A stretch of DNA of 64,000 nt, taken from assembly GCA_050013275.1 (NCBI GenBank), contig JBEKFO010000001.1, positions 5,163 through 69,162 of the forward strand. The letters are read 5' to 3'. Numbering within the stretch: position 1 is the first letter of the stretch; the number at the start of each line of letters is the position of its first letter. Shown piece by piece: positions 35,533 to 45,191 of this stretch. The DNA comes from Roseiarcus sp050013275. GTDB taxonomy: Bacteria; Pseudomonadota; Alphaproteobacteria; Rhizobiales; Beijerinckiaceae. The notes below the pieces were generated by a model. It saw only the letters and a program-made list of their open reading frames with translations. It was not told the DNA's origin and searched no databases. The position numbers and the translations under genes were made by a program.

Positions 35533-36002
35533 ACGCCCAACCCCCTCTCGGCCCTAGCGAAATCAAAATGATTATCTCGCGGCCGTCGCCCCAGTGCGAC
35601 CGCGCGACAAACTCGATATTGCAATGCGACAGACTCTAACTGGCGCCATTCACACCCGCAACCCGTGCGAGGTCCACGTAGTGCAAGTCGCTAACCAGTC
35701 CGGTTTCCTAACGTTGTTATCGGCTGCGGCGTCGACAAAATCGACGCTTCAGCTATCCCTGCGGCAATTCGCCGCATTAAATGAATCGATCGATAACCAC
35801 AAGGCAACGAACCCGCGATTGCAGTGGCGCGGCGCCGCAATGATTTCAGTTGCGTTGCTACGCTCGCTCGCGCGCTTCGGCAAAGTAATTTCGACGCGGC
35901 CTTCCGTTATTTGTAATCGCGATATTAATAATAGGCGTCGCCCGTCGATCGCGAAGGGCGTCCGCGGGCGTGCACGGGCTCGCCGCTCGTCGCTCGCCGA
36001 GC
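35533..36002. other. Intergenic region with two short inverted repeats
   Basis: About 470 bases between two minus-strand genes, visibly less GC-rich than the surroundings (35560-35940). It holds GCGTCGA-CAAAA-TCGACGC at 35729-35747 and TGCGGC-AATTC-GCCGCA at 35760-35776. Neither is followed by a T-run. They may be decayed terminators of the radical SAM gene or operators for the CDP-alcohol transferase. No protein-coding frame convinces. Confidence 0.5.
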
Positions 36003-37766
36003 TCACACGGACTCGTCTCTGCGCGCCCGCAATTCCTGACGGCGCTTGGCGTAAGGCGTGCTGCGGGCCTGGGTCTCCTTGATCAGCGGATCGATCGTTC
36101 CGCTCGCCGGCGTTATCGCTTCGTCGCAATAGGGATATTGGTCCTGTTTTTCCCAGGCGCGCCAAGCCCGCGCCAGACTGAGACGAAGCCGCGCGTAGGT
36201 CGTTACGTATCGCGCGGCCATGCGCGCGAGGCGCCAACCGTAACGCGGATAAAAGACGAGGGGATTTTCACGCTTCATGCCGAATCGCCGCTGTTTGCGT
36301 CGGACGATGCGAACGAGGCCGAATTCGGAAAACGCCACGCGCTCCAGCCGGGGGCCCTCGCGATAGGCGAGCAATTGATAGAGGGTGGTGAAGCGCATGC
36401 CGCTCTTTAGCGCCACCATGCGCTTGAAGATCTTGTCGATGTGCTCGAACGAATAGAACGAGCGGTGCGCCTCGACATAGGCGTCCTCCCAGTCCTTATC
36501 GCTCATCAAGGGATGATGGGTCACACGGTGGCTGAGATCGTATTTGTTGAGGTCCGGGTCCATCCAAACGCCCGCCGCGCGCATCGTCTTGTGATCTTCA
36601 CTGCCGGGCAGCGGGGTCAAATAATTCAGATAAATCAGATCGATCGGCAGTTCGCGCTTCAAAATCTCGATGTCGCGCAGGATCGAAGCCTTGGTGTCGC
36701 CGGGAAAGCCGACGATATAGCCGCAGACGACGACGACGGCGTGCCGTTTCCAGGCCAGCAACATCTCGCGATATTCCTCGATCCGGTTCTGCCGCTTGTT
36801 GACGCTTTCCAGATTGTCCGGGTTGATGCTTTCGAGCCCAATGAAGATCAGATGGGCGCCGGCGCGGAACATCTTGTCGATGAAGCCGGGAATGCGATGC
36901 GCCATGGTGTCGACCTGGATGATCATCCGCACCCAGAAACCCTCACGCTCGCGCAGTTCGATCAGCCGGTCGGCGTACGCTTCCCAATTGCGGTTGCGCG
37001 CGAAATTGTCGTCGGTGAGAAAGAAGCGGCAGACGCCGTTGACGGCGTTGGCCCGCACGATCGCTTCGAGATCGTCGGCGGTGCGAAAGCGACTCTTGCG
37101 CCCCTGCACATTGATGATGGTGCAGAACGAACATTCGAACGGACAGCCGCGGCCGAGATCGAAGCTCGACCAATGGGTCAGGTAGCGGCGCACGACCGCG
37201 CCGTCGAGCACGGGGACCGGGGCGTCGCGCAAATCCGGCAGATCGGCGAGATGATTGTAAAGCGGGCGCAGCGCTCCGGCAAAGCCGTCGCGCATGACTT
37301 CGTCGAAGCGACGCGCCTCGGCCTCGCCGGCGAATAGGCTGACGCCGAGCTCGCGCGCGAGCGCCAGTTCCGGCGCGTCTTCGCCGAGCATGGCGATGCA
37401 GCCCGACACGTGAAAGCCGCCGACGCAGACCGGAACGCCGGCTCTTCTGAGCGGCCGGGCGATATCCATCGCGCGCGGGAATTGGTTGGTTTGAACGCCG
37501 ACCAGACAGACCATCACCCGTCTGGCGCCGTCCGCGGCGCGCGCGATGATCGCGTCGACGTCGACCTTGGCGTTGGCCTCGTCGATCGCATGGCCGATCA
37601 CCTCGACGTCCGGACCCAGCGCGCGCCGGGCGACGGCGTCGTCCAAGATGCCGGAGAGACAGGCGAGCGAATTGGACGGAATGATCGAGCGCAACCATTG
37701 GATGGGGTAGCCGTCTTCGTCGTAGCGCGTCGGCCGGATCAGATAGACCTCGAAGGTTCGCGCCAT
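36003..37766 (-). CDS. B12-binding-type radical SAM protein
   Basis: A 587-residue protein with an N-terminal cobalamin-binding-like Rossmann region (about 15-170, VMVCLVGVQTNQFPRAM, PVCVGGFHVSG) and a radical SAM core with the 4Fe-4S motif CPFECSFC (C-x3-C-x2-C, about 208-215). ITQVD-type and GFPGDTKAS strands follow. The canonical DxHxxG cobalamin motif is not obvious. BchE-like relatives perform methylations or oxidative cyclisations on lipids, pigments and antibiotics. ATG at 37766 (MARTFEVYLIRPT) is preferred; the frame extends to a TTG at 37814. The C-terminal 120 residues are basic. The substrate is unknown. Confidence 0.82.
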   Translation of the reverse strand: MARTFEVYLIRPTRYDEDGYPIQWLRSIIPSNSLACLSGILDDAVARRALGPDVEVIGHAIDEANAKVDVDAIIARAADGARRVMVCLVGVQTNQFPRAMDIARPLRRAGVPVCVGGFHVSGCIAMLGEDAPELALARELGVSLFAGEAEARRFDEVMRDGFAGALRPLYNHLADLPDLRDAPVPVLDGAVVRRYLTHWSSFDLGRGCPFECSFCTIINVQGRKSRFRTADDLEAIVRANAVNGVCRFFLTDDNFARNRNWEAYADRLIELREREGFWVRMIIQVDTMAHRIPGFIDKMFRAGAHLIFIGLESINPDNLESVNKRQNRIEEYREMLLAWKRHAVVVVCGYIVGFPGDTKASILRDIEILKRELPIDLIYLNYLTPLPGSEDHKTMRAAGVWMDPDLNKYDLSHRVTHHPLMSDKDWEDAYVEAHRSFYSFEHIDKIFKRMVALKSGMRFTTLYQLLAYREGPRLERVAFSEFGLVRIVRRKQRRFGMKRENPLVFYPRYGWRLARMAARYVTTYARLRLSLARAWRAWEKQDQYPYCDEAITPASGTIDPLIKETQARSTPYAKRRQELRARRDESV

Positions 37767-38207
37767 CGCCTTTGCCCCCAACTCGCCGGCGTCTGTTCTC
37801 TCGAGTGAAGGCAAAATGACCGCGTCGACCCCGCGCCCGCGGCTTCGCCTCGACGGTTGCAGGCGAACGACCGAGCCTCGTCGACTGCGCGTCTGCTTCC
37901 GGCTCGCGACCGGCCCGAACGCTCGCCACCCGCCCGGAACGCGCGTCGGAGCCAGTCGGCGCGAGCCCGATCAAGAGTAGCCGCCAACTTTTCCACGATC
38001 AAGACGAACATTTCCCGCGCCTCTCGGCGGCGCTCGCGACAACCGTGCGTCTTAGCCAATCGGAGCAACGGGCGCTGGCTGAAGTTCGGCGGCTCCAAGA
38101 GTGTGGCCCTCGCGCCACGTCCTCGATTGTTTGCCCCTTGCGGGTCGGCGGCGGGTAGCCGGTGGGGCGCCGAACTGGTATACCGCGCTCGCGGTGGGGA
38201 TCAGCCG
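37767..38207. other. Divergent intergenic region before the OPX gene
   Basis: About 440 bases between the divergent radical SAM and polysaccharide export genes. The plus frame of the export protein stays open back to 37857, but without protein-family resemblance before 38208. An isolated TGGTATACC near 38176 resembles an extended -10 element with no matching -35. Nothing else was seen. Confidence 0.4.
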
Positions 38208-39395
38208 ATGAAGCGAAGCAGCCGGATGGGGCGCGGGCTGGGATTTTGCCTGGCTGCGATGGCGGGGCTGTGCGGCTGCGCGTCGTTGCCGAACTCCGGG
38301 CCGAGCGCCGGCGACGTTGCGCAGCAGGCGGCGGTCGACTCGGTTCAGCGTTATGAATTCGTGGACCTCGATCCTTCGGTGGTCGAGCGGGTCAATCAGG
38401 GCAGCGCCGACAGTCTGGTCGCGCATTTCGGCGATTACCGCCGGACCGCCGAGCCGGTCATCGGCGTCGGCGACGTGGTGTCGGTGACGATCTGGGAAGC
38501 GAGCGCGGGCGGTCTGTTTTCGGCGCCCATGATCAGCGACAAGATGAGCGCCGGCTCCAACAGCGCGACGATCCCCGAACAAGTGGTCGGCCGCGACGGC
38601 GCAATCACGGTTCCCTACGCCGGCCGCGTGCACGTGGCCGGGCGCACCGCGCGCGCCGTCCAGGGCGACATCGAGGCCGCGCTGCAAGGCAAGGCGATCC
38701 AGCCCCAGGTCCTGGTCAACGTGACGCACGCGATCAGCAACACGGTGACGGTGGGGGGCGAAGTCGCCGCCGGCGCGCGGGTCCCGCTGTCGGTCAGAGG
38801 CGATCGGCTGCTGGACGTGATCGCGGCCGCCGGCGGGGTGCGCGCGCCGGTCAACGAAACCTACGTCGAATTGTCGCGCGGCGCGAAGACCTCGCGCGTG
38901 CCGCTGAGCCGGGTCATCGCCAATCCGCGAGAGAACATCTACCTTCAGCCGAACGACGTGGTGACGCTGGTGCGCGACCCGCAGACCTTCATCGCCTACG
39001 GCGCGACCGGCCGCAACGCCGAAATCCCGTTCGACGCCGACGGCATCAATCTGGCGCAGGCGCTCGCCAAGGCGGGCGGGCTGGACGACAACCGCTCCGA
39101 TCCGCAGGGCGTTTTCATTTTCCGTTACGAACCCGAGCCGATCGCGCGCGCCATCCGGCCGGACAGCCCGCTCCTCGTTCCCGGACGTCCGATGCCGATC
39201 GTCTACCGGCTGAACCTCAGCGATCCCAACAGCCTGTTCGTCGAGCAGAACTTCCGCATCGCCAGCCGGGATTTGATCTTCGTCTCCAACGCGCCGTTCA
39301 CCGAGGTCGAGAAGGTCATGGGCGTGATCAACGGCGGGCTGTCGACCGCCAGTTCGCTCGCCACCGTCACCAACGCCGCCAGCACAATCAAGTGA
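38208..39395 (+). CDS. Outer-membrane polysaccharide export lipoprotein (OPX; KpsD/BexD/Wza family)
   Basis: A 395-residue exporter forming the outer-membrane/periplasmic channel. The signal peptide GFCLAAMAGLCGC has a lipobox-like end, so the protein is probably lipidated. The Poly_export domain is seen with VIGVGDVVSVTIWE, QVVGRDGAITVPYAGRV and QPQVLVNVTHA. SLBB-like segments follow (GGEVAAGARVPLSV, LDVIAAAGGV, DVVTLVRDPQTF). ATG at 38208 has GGGGA upstream. The BexD/CtrA-like SLBB layout would fit the KpsMTE exporter upstream, but the gene opens the Wzy-type locus, so either system might use it. Confidence 0.88.
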   Translation: MKRSSRMGRGLGFCLAAMAGLCGCASLPNSGPSAGDVAQQAAVDSVQRYEFVDLDPSVVERVNQGSADSLVAHFGDYRRTAEPVIGVGDVVSVTIWEASAGGLFSAPMISDKMSAGSNSATIPEQVVGRDGAITVPYAGRVHVAGRTARAVQGDIEAALQGKAIQPQVLVNVTHAISNTVTVGGEVAAGARVPLSVRGDRLLDVIAAAGGVRAPVNETYVELSRGAKTSRVPLSRVIANPRENIYLQPNDVVTLVRDPQTFIAYGATGRNAEIPFDADGINLAQALAKAGGLDDNRSDPQGVFIFRYEPEPIARAIRPDSPLLVPGRPMPIVYRLNLSDPNSLFVEQNFRIASRDLIFVSNAPFTEVEKVMGVINGGLSTASSLATVTNAASTIK

Positions 39396-39468
39396 CGCCG
39401 CGCCGAGATCGGACGCTCGTCGCGCCGCTCGCTCTTCCAAGCCTCGCCGATCGGCGCAGGGCGCAACG

Positions 39469-40749
39469 TCACAGCGAGGCCAGGAACGCCTCCAGGGCGC
39501 GAAAATAGTCCTTTGAATCGGCGAGCGCGGGCCGCGCCGCTCGAGCGGCGGCGCTTGGGCTTTCCATCTTCGCTTCGATTGCGCGCAGCCACCCTTCCCC
39601 GTCGATCGGCGAAACAGCGGTGAAGGATCCCCCGGCGACCTCCCGGAACACTTGGATGTCCGACGCTATGACCGGCGCGCCCAGGGCCAGCGCCTCGACC
39701 AGCGGCAGGCCGTAGCCTTCGGCGAAGGAGGGCATCAGCAGCGCGCGGGCGCCCCGCATCAGCCGAACAAGGCTGGGAGTGGCAAGACCCGACACTTCGA
39801 GCACGTGCGCGCGCAACGCGGCGCAACGCTCCAGGAGATCGACGATGTTCTCGTTCTCCCAGCCGCGCGCGCCCACGATCACCAGCTTGGGCGCGGCTTG
39901 CCCATGGCGCGCCACGAGCTCGCGCCAGACATGGAGCGTCATCAGATGATTCTTGCGCGGCTCGAGGGTGCCGCACTGCAGGAAATAGGGCGTCTTGCGC
40001 AGCTCGTCGTCGATCGGGCCGCCCGCCTGGAAGAGCGGCGAGACCGGCGGCGCGGCGACCAGCGCAGGAAGGTCGGACCGTCCGTTTGCGCGCAAATGGG
40101 CCAGCAGGGCGTCTTTGACGGCGTGCGTCGAGACGATCACGCCGGCGGCGAACCGCGCCACCTGACGCAGGCGGGTATGGTGACGGGCGAATTCGCGCTT
40201 GCGAAAATACTCCGGCGCCTCGAGCGGCAGCATGTCGTGAATATAGAACACCGGCTTGACGTCGCGGCGCGCGGCGAGCCAATCGAGCGCGCCTTCGCGC
40301 GCCAAGGGGTATTGGCTGACGTTGAGGTAGACGGCGCCGCGAGTCAGCGTGCGGCGCGCGCTGTTGGCGAGCATCGCGCCGTGGCGAATCGCCCAACCCA
40401 GCGGGGCGGCGTTGATGGCGCCGCGCACTCCTCGAATGCGCTGGGGCGTCGTGCGGTCCCCGCAAGCGCTGTTGCGCAGCCAGGCCAAGATCTCGGGAAA
40501 GGCCGAATCGGGCGCCGACGCGTCGTGTTCGCCAAAATGCCGATCGAGCAAGCCAAGCAGTTCGACTGCGCCTGGGCGCGCGAGCGCAAAATGGCCGAGT
40601 CCCGGCACAAACACCGCTCCGCTCGCTTCGTCGTCGCGATCACTGAGAAAATGGCGGGCCAGCGTCATGTCGACGCGATCGATGCCGTTGGGGGTGACGT
40701 TGAGAAATCGGCTGGTCAACCGGGTGACGTCGTAGACGATTTCCGACAT
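39469..40749 (-). CDS. GT4-family glycosyltransferase
   Basis: A 426-residue GT-B enzyme. The N-terminal acceptor domain begins MSEIVYDVTRLTSRF. The C-terminal nucleotide-sugar domain has YFLQCGTLEPRKNH, KLVIVGARGWENENI and the E-x7-E motif in FAEGYGLPLVEALALG (about 340). Such proteins transfer mannose, glucose or rhamnose-type sugars with retention. The ATG at 40749 is preferred over an upstream in-frame start at 40806 because the extra residues are unrelated. It converges on the OPX gene with 73 bases between. Confidence 0.87.
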   Translation of the reverse strand: MSEIVYDVTRLTSRFLNVTPNGIDRVDMTLARHFLSDRDDEASGAVFVPGLGHFALARPGAVELLGLLDRHFGEHDASAPDSAFPEILAWLRNSACGDRTTPQRIRGVRGAINAAPLGWAIRHGAMLANSARRTLTRGAVYLNVSQYPLAREGALDWLAARRDVKPVFYIHDMLPLEAPEYFRKREFARHHTRLRQVARFAAGVIVSTHAVKDALLAHLRANGRSDLPALVAAPPVSPLFQAGGPIDDELRKTPYFLQCGTLEPRKNHLMTLHVWRELVARHGQAAPKLVIVGARGWENENIVDLLERCAALRAHVLEVSGLATPSLVRLMRGARALLMPSFAEGYGLPLVEALALGAPVIASDIQVFREVAGGSFTAVSPIDGEGWLRAIEAKMESPSAAARAARPALADSKDYFRALEAFLASL

Positions 40750-41226
40750 GCGGGGCCATGGACAGGAATGGGCGTCGCGCGCCGGAATGGCTCTCGACGG
40801 CGTCAAAGGCGTCCAAAACGCGGCGGGGCGGATCTCGGACGGGAAAACGGTCTACAGGCAAGATTAGCGAATTGACTTGAACCCGTCGAAACATTTCTTC
40901 CCGTGCCGCAGCGATGACGTCGAAGAGGATGCGCGCAAGACTCCGCGGCGCAATTGGGCGGCGAGTGGGCGCGACGGCGCCCGAGATTCGGCGCCTCCTC
41001 GGTTCGGCGCGCAGGTTTGCGAACGACCGAACATTCCGCCCCGGTTCGCGTCCTTCGAACCCGGATGACGGTTTTTACTCGATACTTCAGCGTCGATTCA
41101 TCGACTGCTAAGCAACAACTATGGTTAAATCGACAATGGCGGGGCGGGCGCTTAACCTTCGGCCTCAGTCGACATAAATATACAATTCTGGACAATTTCT
41201 TCACAAAATCGGTTCGGGTAATTGGA
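40750..41226. other. Divergent intergenic region, right half AT-rich
   Basis: About 480 bases between the divergent GT4 and acyltransferase genes. The part 41040-41226 is AT-richer, as expected of a promoter region, and contains the perfect hairpin GTCGAT-TC-ATCGAC at 41092-41105. The plus frame is open through part of it but has no protein-like character before ATG 41227. Confidence 0.45.
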
Positions 41227-42108
41227 ATGTCGACGCCGAAACAACCTGACGTGCTTTGCCGGCCGATCGGCGACGGCGACATCGAGGGGGTCATCGCCTG
41301 CCTGCAGCGCGGGTTTCCCGAACGGCCCCGTTCCTATTGGGCGCATGGGCTCGATTGGATGGCGCGGCGCCCGGCGATCGAGGACTATCCGCGCTACGGC
41401 CAGGCCCTGATCGCCAAGGGAGAGGTCGTCGGCGTGCTGCTGCAAATCTTTTCTCGGCGCGTCACGGCGACCGACGCCAGCGTCCGCTGCAATCTTTCGA
41501 GTTGGTGCGTCGATCCCGAATACCGCAGCCACTCGCTGACGCTGCACCTGAAGGCCGTGAAGCGCCCCGAAGTGACCTACGTCAATATTTCTCCAGCCCC
41601 GCACACGCACAAGACGATCGAGGCTTTGGGCTTCCGCCGCTTTTCTCAAGGCCGGATGATCGCGGCGCCGATCCTGTCGGCGCCGCAGCGCAACGTCCGC
41701 GTCGTCGCTTTCGCCGCGGACGGCCCCGAGGCCGCCCTTCTCACGCAGGACGAGCGCCAAGTTCTGGCCGAGCATGCGGCGATGGGATGCCGCGCGATCG
41801 TCTGCGTGAGCGACGGCATGGCCTATCCGTTCGTCGTTCAGCCGGGCCGGCTCGTGCGCAACCTCATTCCCTGCTGGCGGCTGATCTATTGCCGCGAGCT
41901 CGGCGAATTCGTCCGCTTCGCCAATGCGATCGGACGGCATATGCTGTTTCGCGGCGGCCCCTTTTGCGCCGTCGACGCGATGGGGCGCGCGCCGGGGCTG
42001 GTCGGCTGGTTTGTTTCCGGACGCATTCCGCCGAGATACTTCAAGGGGTCGGTCCCGCCCGGCCTCGGCGATCTCGCCTACACCGAAGTGGTCGTCTTCG
42101 GCCCGTAG
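41227..42108 (+). CDS. GNAT-like acyltransferase
   Basis: A 293-residue protein starting MSTPKQPDVLCRPIGDGDIE. The N-terminal half has GNAT features: a GDIEGVIACLQRGF helix, the strand ALIAKGEVVGVLLQIF, SSWCVDPEYRSHSL at the acetyl-CoA site and a terminal EALGFRRFSQG. The C-terminal half resembles a second, degenerate acyltransferase fold. Exopolysaccharide clusters often carry such enzymes for O-acyl decoration or precursor acylation; that role is inference. No membrane segment is seen. Confidence 0.7.
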   Translation: MSTPKQPDVLCRPIGDGDIEGVIACLQRGFPERPRSYWAHGLDWMARRPAIEDYPRYGQALIAKGEVVGVLLQIFSRRVTATDASVRCNLSSWCVDPEYRSHSLTLHLKAVKRPEVTYVNISPAPHTHKTIEALGFRRFSQGRMIAAPILSAPQRNVRVVAFAADGPEAALLTQDERQVLAEHAAMGCRAIVCVSDGMAYPFVVQPGRLVRNLIPCWRLIYCRELGEFVRFANAIGRHMLFRGGPFCAVDAMGRAPGLVGWFVSGRIPPRYFKGSVPPGLGDLAYTEVVVFGP

Positions 42109-42139
42109 CGTCTGCGCCGACGGCGCGTCGCCGGCGCGC

Positions 42140-42928
42140 TCAGCGCAGATCGCGCAGCATCAGGAACAGGGCGTGCGGATTGGTCACGAGGTAGCGCACG
42201 AACAGCCGTCGCGGCTCGACGCCCACTCTGAACAGCCATTCCAGCCCGATCTTCTGCATCCACCGCGGCGCGCGCGGCTTCGCCAATGCGAGGAAGTCGA
42301 ACAACCCGCCGGCGGTCTTGACGATCGCCACGCCCTTCAGCGCCGCGAGATTGCGCGCGCAGAACCGCTGCTCCAGGGGAACGCCGAGCGAAACCCAGAG
42401 CACGTCGGGCCGCAGCCGAGCGACTTCTTCGACGATCGCGGGCTCCTCGGCGCGCGAGAAGTAGCCGTTGCGGCGGCCGACGATCCGCAGCCCGGGATAG
42501 TCGGCGAGCGCAGTCTCGACCGCCTTGCGGTTCGCCTCCTCGGTCGCGCCCAACATATAGAAAGTGACGCCCGTCTCGGCGGCCAGCCGCGCCACCGCCG
42601 GGAAGAGATCGGTGGTCGCGACCCGTTCGGGCAGGGGATTGGCGCAGAGGTAGCGCGACAGCAACACCAGCGGCTGGCCGTCGGCGTTAACCGAATCGGC
42701 GGAGAGGATCGACTCCTTGAGTTCTCGATCCTGCGCGCAAAGCGAAATGACCTGGCCGTTGAGCGAGGTCGAATAGATCGGCCGCGCCGCCTTGGCGCGT
42801 TCGGCGCTGCGGCAATAATCGATAAAGGCGTGCGCTGTTTCCTGGATGTCGACGGCGTCGATCGGAAACTGGCCGATACGGACGGTTCCTCGCCCGTCCT
42901 GCCTCGATTTCCTGACCGCGAGTTGCAT
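42140..42928 (-). CDS. WecG/TagA/CpsF family glycosyltransferase (GT26)
   Basis: A 262-residue GT26 enzyme that adds a sugar, often ManNAc(A) or glucose, to an undecaprenyl-linked acceptor. Motifs: YSTSLNGQVISLC, SADSVNADGQPLVLLSRYL (the DG region holds the proposed catalytic Asp), FYMLGATEEA, GRRNGYFS, VLWVSLGVPLEQRF and GGLFDFLA. ATG at 42928 is the start; the frame extends further upstream without similarity. The C-terminus (GLEWLFRVGVEPRRLFVRYL) matches the membrane-associated tail of the family. It faces the divergent deacetylase gene. Confidence 0.9.
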   Translation of the reverse strand: MQLAVRKSRQDGRGTVRIGQFPIDAVDIQETAHAFIDYCRSAERAKAARPIYSTSLNGQVISLCAQDRELKESILSADSVNADGQPLVLLSRYLCANPLPERVATTDLFPAVARLAAETGVTFYMLGATEEANRKAVETALADYPGLRIVGRRNGYFSRAEEPAIVEEVARLRPDVLWVSLGVPLEQRFCARNLAALKGVAIVKTAGGLFDFLALAKPRAPRWMQKIGLEWLFRVGVEPRRLFVRYLVTNPHALFLMLRDLR

Positions 42929-43143
42929 CGCTCCGCTCCGTTCCCTTGCGAGAGAGAGCAAGACGCAAGTCGCAGGCCTCCCGAATCGGGACATCCGTCT
43001 TCGGTTTTTCGAAATGCGCGGCGATCGGGCGCCGAAAGCGAGCGGCGGCGAACGTGGCGCTGACGATGGCACGATTCTTCCAAGGGCCCAGAGCCCGACG
43101 CCTGCCTGTGTTTCATACCGGGGCGGATCACGACGGAGTTCGG

Positions 43144-44049
43144 ATGCCAACCAAGGTGAACGAGGTCGCTTGCTTCGCACCAGCCGAGACGCCACGCGGC
43201 GCGGCGGCGCCGAACTCGGACCGAACCGATTCGCCCTGCGATCGAACCGACGGACCTTTGGCGAATTTGCGGCGCAAGATCTCTTCGCGCCTGGCGCGCC
43301 ATATCGCGCTAGAACGCAGGCGGCTCGTTGACGCAAAGCCGATGGTCAGTTTCACGTTTGACGACGCCGCGGTGAGCGCCGGCCTGGCGGGCGCCGAACG
43401 GCTGGAACGAATGGGCGCGCGCGGAACCTACTACATCGCCTCCGGCCTGATCGGGCGAAGCGACTACGGCTACGCCCTAATGGGCCGCGAGAGCGTGCGC
43501 GACCTCCATCTCAGGGGCCACGAAATCGGCCTTCACGGCCACGCCCACCTGGCGGCGGGCGCCTTCTCCGCGCAAGAGTTTCGCGACGACCTGCAAAGAA
43601 ACAGGGATTGGCTGGAATCCATCGACGAAGGCATCCGCCCCGCCAATTTCGCCTACCCCTACGGCATCGCCTCTTTCGCCCGCAAACGCCAGCTCTATGG
43701 TTTGGTCGCCTCCAGCCGCAGCGTCGCGCCGGGCGTCATGGCCGGCGACTTCGATCCGCAGTATCTGCGTTGCGTCGAACTGGCGGATCGACGCCTGACG
43801 CCCGAGCGGCTCGCCGCCTATCTCGACGCCACGGTCCAATCTGGCGGTTGGTTAATCTTCTGTTGCCACGACATCGCCGACGCGCCGACTTCATACGGTT
43901 GCACCACCGGGCTGTTTCAGCGCGCGCTCGACGGCGCGGTCTCGCGCGGGGTCGAAATCGTCACCGTCGCCGCTGGGCTCGCCCGCAGCCGGCCAGTGGG
44001 AAAGCCGGCGCTTTCGGCGAACGAGGCAAGGGGTTCGAAACTTTCCTAG
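43144..44049 (+). CDS. Polysaccharide deacetylase (NodB homology, CE4)
   Basis: A 301-residue protein with a NodB-type fold. Motif 1 is FTFDDA (about 69-74), motif 2 is HGHAH (about 131-135) and motif 3 is the FAYPYG stretch (about 169); a late WLIFCCHDI gives the usual histidine. No signal peptide is visible after the chosen ATG at 43144 (GGAG upstream), so it may act in the cytosol on lipid-linked intermediates, or secretion may be cryptic. It would remove N- or O-acetyl groups from the exopolysaccharide repeat unit. Confidence 0.82.
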   Translation: MPTKVNEVACFAPAETPRGAAAPNSDRTDSPCDRTDGPLANLRRKISSRLARHIALERRRLVDAKPMVSFTFDDAAVSAGLAGAERLERMGARGTYYIASGLIGRSDYGYALMGRESVRDLHLRGHEIGLHGHAHLAAGAFSAQEFRDDLQRNRDWLESIDEGIRPANFAYPYGIASFARKRQLYGLVASSRSVAPGVMAGDFDPQYLRCVELADRRLTPERLAAYLDATVQSGGWLIFCCHDIADAPTSYGCTTGLFQRALDGAVSRGVEIVTVAAGLARSRPVGKPALSANEARGSKLS

Positions 44050-44156
44050 CGCAAGAGTTTCAAGGCGGTCGGCGGCTCCCAAACGGCGCGGGTCCGAGAC
44101 TGAAGCGGTCCGCCTAAAATGTGCTCGGCGCGCCGTTGGGTCGATAAGCGAAGCTC

Positions 44157-45191
44157 GTGGTCGCAGCCATGCATAAGGACATGACTCCAGTCGAGGACGC
44201 GTCGACTCTCGCGAATCCCGGAACTGGCGCGGCGAGCCGTTTGTCGCAATCGGCGCCGGAGGCCGTCGTTTGCGTGCCGACCTGTCGACGCCCCGAGATG
44301 CTCCGCCTGACGTTGCAGTCTCTGGTCGAACAGACCGGCCCGACCCGCTTCGCCGTCGTCGTCGTCGACAACGATTCGCTCGGCATGGCCGGCGCCGCGG
44401 TCGCGGACGCGTTCTTTTCCGACAGGCTGCTCGAGGGTTTGTGCGTGGTCGAGGCGCAGCCCGGCAATTGCCGCGCCTGCAATCGCGCGTTCGAGGAAGC
44501 GCGCCGCCGCTTCGCCTTGGCGTCGTATATTTTGATGATCGACGACGATGAAGTCGCCGACCCGGAATGGCTGAGCCGGATGATCGCCGCGGCGCGCGAA
44601 AGACAAGTCGACATCGTCGGCGGCCCGGTCGTGCCGCGCTTTGCCGACGGCGCGCCCGACGCGCTCGCCCACCATCCCGTCTACTGGCCGGCCTTTAGCC
44701 GCAGCGGCTTCGTGTCGATGATCTACGGTTCGGGCAATTTCCTCATCCGCCGCCAAGCGTTCGAGCGGCTGAACCATCCGGAATTCGACCTGCGCTACAA
44801 TTTCCTCGGCGGCGGCGACACGGAGTTCTTCACCCGCTGTCGGCGCGCCGGGCTGACGTTCTACTGGGAACAGGCCGCGCGCATCGTCGAAACGGTGCCC
44901 GGCGATCGGGTTCGCCCGGCATGGATCTTGCGGCGCGGCCTTCGCATCGGCGCCATCAACTTTCACATCGACGAGGCCGCGAACCGATCGGCCTTCGGCC
45001 GTGTCAGGCTCGCCGCCAAGAACGGCGTTCTTCTCCCCGTCTCGGCTTTTCGAACGTTGAAGCTGCTCGCACAGGGCAAGCCGGCGCTCGTTTCGCTCCA
45101 TCCGATGGTGGTGGCGGTCGGGCGCCTGTTGGCCTGGCTCGGCGTCGAGCCTCAGCAATATCGCTTCCCGCCGGCGGAGCCGAAACCATGA
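44157..45191 (+). CDS. GT2 glycosyltransferase (ExoM-like)
   Basis: A 344-residue GT-A enzyme with VVCVPTCRRPEMLRL at its start, VVVDNDS, and MIDDDEVADPEWL (metal-binding DDD, about 127-131). YGSGNFLIRRQAF and GGGDTEFFTRC follow, with the acidic catalytic base in the latter. This pattern fits ExoM-type beta-glucosyltransferases. The C-terminal segment may be membrane-associated. Start GTG 44157 or ATG 44169 are both possible. Its stop overlaps the Wzy start as ATGA. Confidence 0.85.
   Translation: MVAAMHKDMTPVEDASTLANPGTGAASRLSQSAPEAVVCVPTCRRPEMLRLTLQSLVEQTGPTRFAVVVVDNDSLGMAGAAVADAFFSDRLLEGLCVVEAQPGNCRACNRAFEEARRRFALASYILMIDDDEVADPEWLSRMIAAARERQVDIVGGPVVPRFADGAPDALAHHPVYWPAFSRSGFVSMIYGSGNFLIRRQAFERLNHPEFDLRYNFLGGGDTEFFTRCRRAGLTFYWEQAARIVETVPGDRVRPAWILRRGLRIGAINFHIDEAANRSAFGRVRLAAKNGVLLPVSAFRTLKLLAQGKPALVSLHPMVVAVGRLLAWLGVEPQQYRFPPAEPKP

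Noticed and set aside
35594..36082. Possible 162-residue plus-strand gene in the 35.5-36.0 kb gap
   Set aside because: Runs into the 3' end of the radical SAM gene antisense and lacks domain features; the region looks non-coding.
39396..39468. Imperfect inverted repeat (GCGCCGAGATCGG and CCGATCGGCGC) between the convergent OPX and GT4 genes
   Set aside because: The stem is bulged and has no T-run, so I do not call a terminator.
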